A stretch of 64,000 bases of DNA. Origin: an uncultured Clostridia bacterium (lineage in GTDB: Bacteria > Bacillota > Clostridia > Oscillospirales > Acutalibacteraceae). The stretch spans positions 1 to 64,000 of the forward strand of contig CALYBL010000020.1 of assembly GCA_944412495.1 (NCBI GenBank), in the 5' to 3' direction. The position numbers and the translations under genes were made by a program. Each line of letters opens with the position of its first letter. Positions within the stretch are counted from its first letter, which is position 1. Below the pieces are notes generated by a model that saw only the letters and a program-made list of their open reading frames with translations, did no database searches and was not told the DNA's origin. Of the stretch, positions 34,871 to 43,846 are shown in pieces.

Positions 34871-35737
34871 TTACTGCATAGCCGCCTCGGCAAGAGAAGC
34901 CGGAAGATAGACCGAAAACAGTGTGCTGTTTATATTAGTTTGAATAAGCTCCCGTGCTTTTTCCAGCACGCCGCATATGCGCCTGATTTTATTAACTCCA
35001 AAGGCTGCCGCTATGTCGGCACACACCTTTTCGCCGGTACCGCCGTACTTCATCATGAGTGCCGAGGAAAATACCGCGTACAAACGCCTCGTCGTGCCCT
35101 CCGCCTGCCGCCGCGTGCGCATAAGGCTGCATGTTACAAGCAGAGAATACTCGTCCCTGTTTATCAGTGCCTCTATTATCCCGTCTGATATCTCAGCGTC
35201 GTCCTCGGAGCCCTCTTCGACTGCATTGGTATTGACCGTAAAAATCTGCACGCGCGAGAGCACGGTGTCAAGCAGCTCGGCCCGAGAGCCACAGGTCAGG
35301 ATAAAAACCACATACTCCGGCGGCTCCTCCAAAACCTTAAGCAGTGCGTTCTGTGACTGCTGCGACATGTCGCCGGCGTTTTTTATTATATAGACCTTGC
35401 GCTGCCCTTCATTTGGGGCGATATACGCGTCCTGACGTATGCTGCGTATATCATCTACGTGCAGCGAGCGTGCCCCGGTACCCTCAATCGTGATAATATC
35501 AGGATGTATGCCGCTTTGAGCCTTGCGGCAATTTATGCATTGGCCGCAGGGGCGCCTGCCACCAGCCGTGCACAGCGCTGCCGCTGCAGTATATCTGCAT
35601 ATGATATCCGCAGCATGAGCGTCTGCCGTTTCAAACAGTAAGGCATGCGGAAACCGCCCGCTGCCGAGCATGTCGGACATCTCCGTCAGTATTTCGGATA
35701 TGCCGTTTTCTGTCGTCGAATTCAATGCATTTTCCAT
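34871..35737 (-). CDS. holB: DNA polymerase III subunit delta'
   Basis: The 288-residue protein is the clamp-loader delta' subunit. It has the zinc module (Cys in 'AALCTAG', 'PCGQCINCRKA'), the helical 'QSQNALLKVLEEPPEY' and sensor 'LLDTVLSRVQIF' with the SRx motif. The P-loop is degenerate ('HALLFETADAHAAD'), as is normal for delta'. It starts 7 bp after the yaaO stop with no ribosome site, so it is probably translated by coupling. Confidence 0.93.
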   Translation of the reverse strand: MENALNSTTENGISEILTEMSDMLGSGRFPHALLFETADAHAADIICRYTAAAALCTAGGRRPCGQCINCRKAQSGIHPDIITIEGTGARSLHVDDIRSIRQDAYIAPNEGQRKVYIIKNAGDMSQQSQNALLKVLEEPPEYVVFILTCGSRAELLDTVLSRVQIFTVNTNAVEEGSEDDAEISDGIIEALINRDEYSLLVTCSLMRTRRQAEGTTRRLYAVFSSALMMKYGGTGEKVCADIAAAFGVNKIRRICGVLEKARELIQTNINSTLFSVYLPASLAEAAMQ

Positions 35738-35744
35738 AATAATT

Positions 35745-37133
35745 TTATTTTACCACTTTAACAGTAAAAATTCCATAGCTTTTTAACGTTTGTACAGCAT
35801 CAGCGTCTATAACTCCGCCAGGAACCGTAATAGGCGTGCCCGGAGGGCATGGACATATTATTTCGCCGGCAATCCTGCCCGCCGCTTCGTCGCATAGAAG
35901 AGTCTCGCATTCGGCCAGCGATGCCGCACGCGGCGTCATACGCATATCTATATGCCAAGCATCGGAATCTTTCGTCACAGTCTCGCCGCAGCCGCAGTAT
36001 GGCCCGCCCTCTTCTTTTTTATCCGTATGTGAGACGTATCCTGCGCGCACTCCGACCGCCTTTACCGCATAAGTCAGCCTTTCAAACTCGGCATCTGTCA
36101 TAAACGGCGACGGAATAAACACAACCCGACTTCCGTCGTGCATCTCAGGCTCAATACCGTTGCCTCTGAAAAGCTCAGAAGCTTGTCTTCCACTTATCCC
36201 AAGGCTTGACGCGTCAAGCGTTATTCGTGCGGGATCGCTCAGCCCGGTATAAATTTTAAAGTTACACCGCAAGGCTTCAGACTTTACAGCCGAGCATTTA
36301 TCCGCAATGCGGATAAAGCTTTCTGCACCCTCATCCTCCAGCCAGTTCGCCGCCGCTTCAAGCGACAGCATTATAAGATAAGACGGACTGGTCGAGCCAA
36401 ACATTGACATGGCATATTTTGCATTATGTAAATATTTATCCTCGTGCACGCACAGCCATGCTCCACCGGTGAGCGCCGGCAGCGTTTTATGTGCAGACTG
36501 TGCTGTCATCGATGCGCCCATATGTAAAGTATTTATACTTTCGTCAAAGCAGCTCAAATGCGCGCCATGCGCGCCGTCGACCAGCAGCGGTATATTGTTG
36601 TCACGGCATATATTGTACAGCTCTGACGTGTCATATATCCTTCCATAATAATCAGGATTAGTAATGTAAACTGCCCTTACATCAGATTGACTGTACAAAA
36701 TTTCTTTTATCCGGCCGCATGTGTCTTTATCAAGTGATTTTATAAATACAGGGGTTATATTGAGCAGAATACATGTGTTTATTGCAGATTTATGTAAACC
36801 TCCCGCAAATATTACCTTGCCGTCGCCTGACGCCGCCATGTAAAGCATCGCCTGAATGCAAAGCGTAGAACCACCCGCTGAGTAGAACAGCCCCTTAACG
36901 CCGAGTATATCAGCGGCGCGGCGCTCCGATGCAGCTATCGCACCGGTCCCGCTGTACAGGCTTTCAAGACCGTCGAGCTCCGTTATGTCATATTTGCATA
37001 TATCCCCAAGCAAGGGCAGTGCGGAGTTTTTTTTGCCGCCGTGGCCCGGTGTATGCATCCGCACCCGACCGGCGGCAATATACTCCTCAACAGCCGCCAG
37101 CAGCGGGTATTTTCGCCTGTCAATCTCTTTCAT
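35745..37133 (-). CDS. PLP-dependent Orn/Lys/Arg decarboxylase-like protein (YaaO type)
   Basis: The 462-residue protein matches the fold-type I Orn/Lys/Arg decarboxylase family: 'MHTPGHGG' near the N-terminus (26-33), PLP-phosphate site 'YSAGGST' (84-90), 'DGAHGAHL' (Asp186, His189) and the Schiff-base Lys216 in 'QSAHKTLPAL'. Such enzymes make polyamine precursors. It lies upstream of holB as yaaO does in Bacillus, but tmk is missing between them. The start ATG has only GGAA about 12 nt upstream. Substrate (Arg, Lys or Orn) cannot be told. Confidence 0.88.
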   Translation of the reverse strand: MKEIDRRKYPLLAAVEEYIAAGRVRMHTPGHGGKKNSALPLLGDICKYDITELDGLESLYSGTGAIAASERRAADILGVKGLFYSAGGSTLCIQAMLYMAASGDGKVIFAGGLHKSAINTCILLNITPVFIKSLDKDTCGRIKEILYSQSDVRAVYITNPDYYGRIYDTSELYNICRDNNIPLLVDGAHGAHLSCFDESINTLHMGASMTAQSAHKTLPALTGGAWLCVHEDKYLHNAKYAMSMFGSTSPSYLIMLSLEAAANWLEDEGAESFIRIADKCSAVKSEALRCNFKIYTGLSDPARITLDASSLGISGRQASELFRGNGIEPEMHDGSRVVFIPSPFMTDAEFERLTYAVKAVGVRAGYVSHTDKKEEGGPYCGCGETVTKDSDAWHIDMRMTPRAASLAECETLLCDEAAGRIAGEIICPCPPGTPITVPGGVIDADAVQTLKSYGIFTVKVVK

Positions 37134-37544
37134 AAGCTTTATAAATTCCTTTTAACCATCCGTGAGTTTCAGACCGGTCAGCCTAAACAGCTATAAGCAG
37201 CGCATGCCGGGCCATTATACTTCCGACAGGCGACACTCGTCCCTCGTGCAGCCCGCCGCAAATAATGCAGTGCAGTGATTATTTAAACCATCAGCAAGCC
37301 TTTCGGTTTTACCGTCTGCATTCGCTCCGCTTTGTCCAATGCATTGAGCCGAAGCACCCTACTCTCCGGTAAAGCCGGTCTAACAATGGAATAGCCGGGC
37401 CAAATAAGGACGCAAGAGACAGCAAGACAGAATATCCTTAAACAAACGGCAATTTTATTTGCTCTGTTTTTCGGCGGATAAGCTTGACGATATATTCTTA
37501 CGGATATATTCCGCCCCTGTTATACCTGACACTAAATACGGAAT
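37134..37544. other. Intergenic stretch, nothing seen
   Basis: Lies between the YaaO-type gene and the alanine-racemase-like gene, both on the minus strand. No gene, terminator or repeat is convincing. Confidence 0.5.
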
Positions 37545-38579
37545 TTAAACGTACTCACGCCTTATCAGCGGATTTATGTAGTAGGGGCTTACGTCAAACG
37601 AAACCATGTCGCCCACCGAGCAGTCCATGCCGGTAATGTCTATATGCGTGGTGGTGTAGCCCGGCCGGCCTATTATCCTCACCTTACGGCCGGACATATC
37701 GCAGTATGACTTGCGGCCGCCGAAAATGCTGTGCCCCTTATCGCTGTATACGAGCAGTCCGTCGGCATAGCCTACCGGTACGGCCGCGACGAGCTTGTTT
37801 GACCTTATTTTAACGCGCTGCTCGCCTATTGTTGTGCCCGCGCGTATCCACCGCATATCGCACACATTCGATACCAGCCGGCCGACCTTGTCAAGCCCCC
37901 ATTTGTCCTTCACGCTCAGGCGGCCGTACAGAGAGTTCGACACCCTGACGGCATCCATCTTCATCCACGGGTACATAAGCGCCGTTTCGTCCGCCGCTAT
38001 ATGCGCCATTCCGTATTGCAGACCCTCCCTGCCAAGCACCTGAAGTATTCCTAAAAAGCTTTCATACTGTATGCGGGCAAGCTTCTTGCCGGATTTCGGC
38101 GCCGTTTCAGTATATACGCCGGTTATATCTATGTTTTTGAGATATTTTACCGTCTGCGCCGCCTTCGCCGCCTCCGGCGGAGTAAAGCCGAAAAATCCCG
38201 CTCCGATATCAAATTTAAGGTGCGCTTTCGCTCTCTTGCCCGCCTGCTCGGCTATTCCCGACAGCAGCACGGCCGAATCGTTCGACGCTACCGTTGCCGT
38301 TATGTCATACTCTATTATGCTGCGTACCTCTTCCTCCGTAGAGTACGGGGTGAGCAGCAGCACCTCAAGCATGCGGTCGTGGGTCTTGAGACGCACCGCC
38401 TCCTCAACTCTCGACACGGCAACCATGCCGACATAGTCCTTGAGTATTTCCGCAATAGCAGTATCCCCAAAGCCGCTGCCGTTGCCTGACAGCACCGGTA
38501 TTATTTCGCTCCCTGCTGCCTTTTTTATCCTCTGAAAATTATCGAGTAGCCTGTTTGTCTGAACCATAAGAGTAGTCAT
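37545..38579 (-). CDS. Alanine-racemase-fold protein lacking catalytic residues
   Basis: The 344-residue protein follows the alanine racemase layout along its length ('AVRVSNSLYGRL', 'VAAVPVGYADGL', 'IIGRPGYTTTHIDIT'). The PLP-lysine motif, normally V-V-K-A-N-A-Y-G-H-G, here reads V-L-S-G-N-G-S-G-F-G at 29-38, so the Schiff-base Lys is Ser31. The second catalytic base, Tyr in S-Y-G-A-T-Y, is replaced in 'GTTIGEQRV'. It cannot racemise alanine by the known mechanism. A PLP-free binding role is possible. I chose ATG 38579 because GGGGGAA is upstream; a longer frame to 38621 is less likely. Confidence 0.82.
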   Translation of the reverse strand: MTTLMVQTNRLLDNFQRIKKAAGSEIIPVLSGNGSGFGDTAIAEILKDYVGMVAVSRVEEAVRLKTHDRMLEVLLLTPYSTEEEVRSIIEYDITATVASNDSAVLLSGIAEQAGKRAKAHLKFDIGAGFFGFTPPEAAKAAQTVKYLKNIDITGVYTETAPKSGKKLARIQYESFLGILQVLGREGLQYGMAHIAADETALMYPWMKMDAVRVSNSLYGRLSVKDKWGLDKVGRLVSNVCDMRWIRAGTTIGEQRVKIRSNKLVAAVPVGYADGLLVYSDKGHSIFGGRKSYCDMSGRKVRIIGRPGYTTTHIDITGMDCSVGDMVSFDVSPYYINPLIRREYV

Positions 38580-39516
38580 AGCTTTTCCCCCAAAGCATAA
38601 ATTTTTGCGCCGCGGCGGCATGACACAGTCAATTTTTTATTATTCATACAGGCGGGCAGACAGAGCTTTTTATATTTCACCACTTTAGGTTAAATGCTGC
38701 TGAGCCCATCAGAACACGGCATTCTTGACATAACATCAGTCTCACTCCATACCTCGCGGTGTATCCCGCGGTCGTGTCCGCATGCCGTGCGCGCACCTTC
38801 GGCAACAATTAACGTATATCTTGCCGACCGCCGTTATTTCCAAATTTTCAGTTCAAATTCAATACGCGGTATCGCAGGCATTTTATTCCGCTGCCGCGCC
38901 GGACGCGTATTTGTCCGAGTCCTTTTTATCTTCTGCATTTCGAGTGCAGGCGTATGTATAGTATAAGTATTGCCTCCATTCAAGCTTTTTGCAGGTCCGG
39001 TTAAGATATGTTCTTCAAAAATTGCAGGCTGTCACAAGCTGCGCAAACACTTCGTCAAAGATACAAAGCAGGCAGAGCAAGCAATACCAATTTCTGGCGG
39101 CGATGCATCTTCACATACAGGCACACAGCTTTAGCTGCTTGTTTGAGACGCATCTCGAAATCAGACACCTGTGCCGCCCGTTTAACCGCAGGGTAACGGT
39201 AAAATCCGCCGTTGAGTCTAAAATATGCAAAGTCCGTTTAGCAGCAGCCGGATTACTATCTCAAAGCATGCGGTAGCACAGCTTCATTTGCAATAGACAT
39301 GCCGCCTGTAAACTGGTAAAAACAATTTCCGCCCATATTCAAGAGTTTGCCTTTATAAGAGCTTCCCTTTGGAAAGCTTCCTATAAGCCCTATAATGCTT
39401 TTGACCTAATTTCTGCAACACAGCCACGGAGCATTTTAAAATTACACCAAAAAGCAATGGCACAACAACCGCCTTTACGGTTATTATACCATTGCTGCTA
39501 TTCATCGGTCAAGCCG
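38580..39516. other. 0.94-kb stretch without a gene
   Basis: Several open frames exist but none has a ribosome site or recognisable family. Must include the promoter of the Alr-like gene. No repeat or RNA is evident. Confidence 0.5.
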
Positions 39517-40287
39517 TTACAGGGCCACGTCGAGAAAAGTCATGGCGGCAAAGCCGAGCATTATCATAACGGCGCCGAGCCTTTTGTCCTCCGCCGCCTC
39601 GGGAATAAGCTCCTTTACTGTTACGAATATCATCGCGCCCGCGGAAAAGGCAAGTACATACGGCAGCATAAATGCCATATGCGCGAGCATGGCTCCGATT
39701 ACGGCTGAAACCGGCTCGACTATTGCCGACAGTGCACCGCACATAAAGCTTTTGAGCCTTGAAGCGCCGTCCTGTCTTATCGGCAGCGAAACGGCGGCGC
39801 CCTCCGGGAAATTCTGAAGTCCTATGCCCGCCGTGAGCGCGATGGCCGCCGCCACTGACTCCGGCTCGCACGCGGCGCCGAACGCAACGCCTATCGCAAG
39901 CCCTTCCGGAATATTGTGCAGTGTGACGGCGATAAGTATAAGCAGACCTCTGCCGGAGCTGTCACGTCTGTTTGCACCGCTCCTCTTAATCTTTTCTAAA
40001 ATTTTGGCGGCCAGTATGATAAACGCACCGCCTGCTATAAAGCCAACGGTTATCGGCAGCCATGCGCTGCCCCCGGCCTGCTCCGCCCTCTCCTTTGCCG
40101 GAAGCAGCAGCGACCAAAAGGACGCCGACAGCATTATTCCGGCTGAAAAGCCGCAGATTACCGCCATAAGTCTCTTGTTTACCCTGTTGAAAAACAGCAC
40201 CAGCAGCGAACCTGCCGCCGTTATAAGCCATGTGACAGTGCCTCCCGCCAGTGCCGCTAACGGACCCGATATCATTAAATCCGGCAT
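39517..40287 (-). CDS. ZIP-family metal transporter
   Basis: The 256-residue protein has about eight hydrophobic helices and the ZIP signatures LHNIPEG (helix IV, His124) and LQNFPEG (helix V, 158-163), which form the binuclear metal site. It takes up divalent metal, most likely zinc or iron, across the membrane. The cytoplasmic loop (about 100-112) is short and lacks the His-rich stretch of many ZIPs. It is close to a ZnuA-like binding-protein gene, though ~0.9 kb apart. Confidence 0.92.
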   Translation of the reverse strand: MPDLMISGPLAALAGGTVTWLITAAGSLLVLFFNRVNKRLMAVICGFSAGIMLSASFWSLLLPAKERAEQAGGSAWLPITVGFIAGGAFIILAAKILEKIKRSGANRRDSSGRGLLILIAVTLHNIPEGLAIGVAFGAACEPESVAAAIALTAGIGLQNFPEGAAVSLPIRQDGASRLKSFMCGALSAIVEPVSAVIGAMLAHMAFMLPYVLAFSAGAMIFVTVKELIPEAAEDKRLGAVMIMLGFAAMTFLDVAL

Positions 40288-41198
40288 ATTCGTTTAATCC
40301 CGCACAGTGCACTATCCCCCTGTCACCTTTTTAATACAAATATGTGTGCGGCCATATGCTGTATTATCAGCACCGAAATTTTAAACCGGTACATTAACAA
40401 TATATGGCCGCAGCGCCCCCGTGTTACTGTATGCAGACATGTCTGCCTGTCCCATAAAAAGCTAAGCAGCAGTGCTTTTACGCCTTTATTTTGTATCGGT
40501 GCGCTTTGGCAATAAAATTTTATGCCTTGGCGCCTGTGATTCTCTGTCGTGCTATTCTTTAGAGCTTATCAGCACTGTATTGTTCGTTGATTTTTTATAA
40601 GAGCTTAAATTTTATGTAAACCAATTTGCCTAATCCTGCTCAAAGCCGCGGCATACCCTAAGCCGCCACTGAAACGGCGGCTAAGATAGGACATAAAACA
40701 GCTTATTATCTGATTAACTGCTTCAATGGGACCGGCGATATCTTGTATCACAGTCTTACAGCCCGCAAGCAGGTTAAGCTGCCGGGAGCCGAACACAATA
40801 TGGTTTTAAGCGTGCTGATTTACGCGCGTGCTGCATTAAAAGCCTCATTAATCCGAAAGGATTAACTGCGTTTTATGCATTGCCTGCACAAAAATCAGCA
40901 CGCTTAAAGCTGCACGCACCGAAAATGATGGCGGTGCGGATGAATTTTTGCTTTTGAGACCGCATGCGGGCTGCCGCCCTGCAAGGGTAAAAATGTGAAA
41001 ATGTGCCGCGCCGGCGCTTTTTCGGCACATCGGGTTCGTTTCCCGGCAATTTAAGGCAGCATCTGTCTGTGCGATGCATAATTTTCTGTCTTATCTTTGC
41101 TTTTGCTTTGCAAAGAAGGACTTTATTTGAAAAATTTTTCACTTAAGCTTTTTTATCCCTTTAAAGCCGGAGGTTTTGCTTGCCTTAATGCGTACAAT
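40288..41198. other. 0.9-kb stretch with hairpins, no gene seen
   Basis: Holds three hairpins: AAGCCGCC/GGCGGCTT-like (about 40660-40685), TTAATCC/GGATTAA (40848-40865), and a 17-bp inverted repeat at 40805/40892. No coding region is convincing. Confidence 0.5.
40805..40908. repeat. 17-bp inverted repeat, 70-bp apart
   Basis: TTTAAGCGTGCTGATTT (40805-40821) is the exact reverse complement of 40892-40908. The smaller hairpin TTAATCC-GAAA-GGATTAA lies between them. The set could fold as a branched structure or be the end of a small mobile element; no transposase is seen. Confidence 0.6.
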
Positions 41199-41226
41199 AA
41201 AAAATCGGCGCTATTTAAGCGCCGAT
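41199..41226 (-). terminator. Terminator overlapping the znuA-like stop
   Basis: On the minus strand ATCGGCGCT pairs with AGCGCCGAT around TAAAT, followed by TTTTTTATT. The stop codon TAG lies in the loop/arm region. Confidence 0.9.
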
Positions 41227-42098
41227 AATATAACGTCAAGGTTTTCACGCATAATCGTAACATATGAATCTCTGCTCATGTCGCCGGTGACAAGCGGGTC
41301 GAGTGTGTAAATTTCAGCCCCCGTTTCACGCGATATAACCTGCGCCGTTGAGTCGGGGTACTGCGGCTCGGTAAATATGACCTGTATCCCGCTCGTCTTA
41401 ACATCCTCTATGATATTCGCCAGCGTCGCCGGGTCCGGGCTTACTCCCGGCTCGGTTTCTATTATCTCCTCAACCTCTATGCCGTAATCCCCTAGCAGGT
41501 AAATGATGCCCTCGTGGAAGGAAATAACCTTGCCGCTCACACCGCCAAGCGCCGACCTGTACTCATTATCCAGCTGCGTCAGCTCGTTTAAAAAATCAGC
41601 CGTGTTCTGCTCGTATACGGCGCTGTTTTCGGGATTGGCTTCGGTTAGTCCGTCTCTTATATTTTCCGCCTGCTTTTTTGCGTTATCTATCGACAGCCAT
41701 ACATGGGAATTATATTCGCCGCCGTCATGTCCGCCGCTTGACGGAAGCATTTCTATTCCATCGGAGGAATTCAGTACATTAAGGCCGCTGCTTGCCGCCA
41801 TGGCCTTTTCCATAAAGCTTTCCATACCGCCGCCGTTTATGATAAAAATGTCGGCCTCGCTCAGCTTCATCATGTCCGACGTCGTAAGCTGATAGTCATG
41901 CAGGCAGCCGGTAGACGGAGCCGCCATGTTTTGAACGCTGACGTTTTCGGCGCCGTCGGTAATCCGCAGTGTCAGCGCATAGATAGGATTAAAGCTTGTC
42001 AGTATGCTGTATCCGCCGCTCTCCTCCGTACTCTCTCCGCAGGAGGCCAAGACGGCTGCGCACAGCGCCGCAAGAATAATTGATAAAAGCTTTTTCAT
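41211..42098 (-). CDS. znuA: Zinc/manganese-binding lipoprotein (ZnuA/TroA family)
   Basis: The 295-residue protein has a lipoprotein signal (LASC, Cys20) and cluster A-1 metal-binding features: His67 in 'GCLHDYQ', His132 in 'YNSHVWLS', His195 in 'ISFHEGI' and an acidic residue near the C-terminus. A short His/Gly stretch (SGGHDGG) before His132 resembles the zinc-ZnuA loop. It would deliver Zn2+ or Mn2+ to an ABC importer, but no permease or ATPase gene is adjacent. The gene has a good ribosome site (AAAGGAC). Confidence 0.9.
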   Translation of the reverse strand: MKKLLSIILAALCAAVLASCGESTEESGGYSILTSFNPIYALTLRITDGAENVSVQNMAAPSTGCLHDYQLTTSDMMKLSEADIFIINGGGMESFMEKAMAASSGLNVLNSSDGIEMLPSSGGHDGGEYNSHVWLSIDNAKKQAENIRDGLTEANPENSAVYEQNTADFLNELTQLDNEYRSALGGVSGKVISFHEGIIYLLGDYGIEVEEIIETEPGVSPDPATLANIIEDVKTSGIQVIFTEPQYPDSTAQVISRETGAEIYTLDPLVTGDMSRDSYVTIMRENLDVILSALK

Positions 42099-42392
42099 GT
42101 ATTAGTCCTTTACAGTAAATAGTGGGATTTGTATTTTGCCCAGCCGGCACATATTATGCGCAGATCTCAGCCGCATATTGCTGCCTGCGCAGCCAAAATA
42201 AGCTCATCGCCTCTCATCAGCCGCACGGAGAATAAACAGGTATGCTTGGCCGCGGCCATCAAGCCGGGCACGTATAAAAATCGATTTTTATATATGCTTC
42301 ACCGCAGCCGACAAGGCACTATCCGGCAAATGCAGATTTCCATATACGGCTATCACCGGCAGCATCCGGCACAAAAGCCGCGAAAATACACA

Positions 42393-43472
42393 TTACTGCT
42401 CAGATATTATCTGCGCTACCATACGCCCCATCTCGGCACAGCCCACCGTTTTTATGCCGTCTGCGGCGATATCCGGCGTGCGTGCGACATCAAGCACCCC
42501 TGCGACCGCCGCTTCTATATCGTCGGCCGCCGCCGGCTCGTCAAGTGAAAAGCGAAGCATCATTGCCACCGACAGAATGGTTGCTAAAGGATTAGCTATG
42601 TCCTTTCCCGCAATATCCGGCGCAGAGCCGTGTATCGGCTCATAAAGCCCGCGCGCGTCGCCGTTGAGGCTGGCGGAGGCAAGCATGCCTATCGAGCCGG
42701 CAATCTGCGACGCTTCGTCCGATAATATATCGCCGAACATGTTGCTTGTAACAATTACGTCGAACTGCTTTGGATTACGCACAAGCTGCATGGCGGCATT
42801 GTCCACATACATATGCGTCAGCTCGACCTGAGGATATTCCTCAGCGACCTTTTTTACGACCGAGCGCCACAGCTTAGAGGATTCGAGCACATTCTCCTTG
42901 TCGACGGAGCACAGGCGCTTTGAGCGCTTCATGGCAAATTCAAACGCCATGCGCGCTATCCTCTCTATCTCGGGCACGGAGTAGCATTCGGTATCAAACG
43001 CCGCCTCGGCGCCGTTTACCGTCTTTCTTCCCTTTTCTCCAAAGTAAATGCCGCCGGTAAGCTCGCGCACGATAAGCACGTCAAGGCTGTCGCCGATTAT
43101 CTCGTCCTTTATGGGAGAGGCGGCCTTAAGCGGTGCAAATATCTTTGCCGGGCGAAGATTAGCAAACAGCCCAAGCGCCTTGCGTATGCCAAGCAGGCCC
43201 TTCTCCGGCCGCAGGTGTGACGGCAGAGAGTCCCATTTATATCCGCCAACCGCGCCGAGCAGCACCGCGTCCGCCGCAAGGCAGCTGTCTACTGTTTTCT
43301 GCGGGAGCGGATCGCCGGCCGCATCTACCGCCGCGCCGCCTATCAGCGCGTCCTCAAGCTCTATTTCTATATCATGCTTCTTGCATACGGCCTCCAAAGC
43401 CGTGCAGGCGGCGCCTACTATTTCCGGACCTATTCCGTCGCCTTTTAGCAAAACAACCTTTTTTGCCGACAT
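42393..43472 (-). CDS. leuB: 3-isopropylmalate dehydrogenase
   Basis: The 359-residue protein oxidises and decarboxylates 3-isopropylmalate to 2-ketoisocaproate in leucine synthesis. Seen are '[11 protein letters not shown]' at the N-terminus, the substrate Arg set '[12 protein letters not shown]' and '[11 protein letters not shown]', the metal-site Asp in '[14 protein letters not shown]' and the NAD motif '[14 protein letters not shown]'. It is downstream of leuA (374-bp gap); leuC and leuD are not in between. AAGGAAA precedes the ATG. Confidence 0.97.
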   Translation of the reverse strand: MSAKKVVLLKGDGIGPEIVGAACTALEAVCKKHDIEIELEDALIGGAAVDAAGDPLPQKTVDSCLAADAVLLGAVGGYKWDSLPSHLRPEKGLLGIRKALGLFANLRPAKIFAPLKAASPIKDEIIGDSLDVLIVRELTGGIYFGEKGRKTVNGAEAAFDTECYSVPEIERIARMAFEFAMKRSKRLCSVDKENVLESSKLWRSVVKKVAEEYPQVELTHMYVDNAAMQLVRNPKQFDVIVTSNMFGDILSDEASQIAGSIGMLASASLNGDARGLYEPIHGSAPDIAGKDIANPLATILSVAMMLRFSLDEPAAADDIEAAVAGVLDVARTPDIAADGIKTVGCAEMGRMVAQIISEQ

Positions 43473-43846
43473 GTTTATCTTTCCTTTCCGTGTTATAAAT
43501 CATTATATTGCCTGTATAAGCCAGCGGCTTTTTTAGTCCGCACCGGCGGCAGAGGTGGCAGAGATGTGACATTTGTCTCCAGCGGCAGGGACGACAGATC
43601 TGTGACATCTGCCTTCGGCATATGACGGTGCAGATATTCATCCGCCGCAAAGCAGCACAGCACGCCTGTACGCTGTTTTCTCCGATACCGATGGCAGACT
43701 CCGACGAATCGCTTACGTCCCGACAGCTTCGCCAAGCCGTCGGCGCGAACCCCTGCGGCTAAAGCACCTCAGGCGCACTGCATCTGACACGTCTTAACAC
43801 CTGCGAAGCGGTGATTAGGCGTGCAAGACGCAGCTGTCTCTATTTT
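43473..43846. other. leuA-leuB gap with short tandem repeat
   Basis: No gene is seen. It holds a ~36-bp imperfect tandem repeat (43545-43620). leuCD, usually at this place, are absent. Confidence 0.55.
43545..43620. repeat. Imperfect ~36-bp tandem repeat
   Basis: Two units share GGCAGRG, GACAKMTSTGACAT-like and TCTSCC blocks: ...GGCAGAGATGTGACATTTG... and ...GACAGATCTGTGACATCTG.... The units contain GTGACAT at the same place. Function unknown. Confidence 0.5.

Noticed and set aside
43372..43650. Cys-rich frame with repeated CRxC-type peptide over the leuA-leuB gap
   Set aside because: The repeat pattern comes from a short tandem DNA repeat, the frame overlaps the start of leuB and has no ribosome site.
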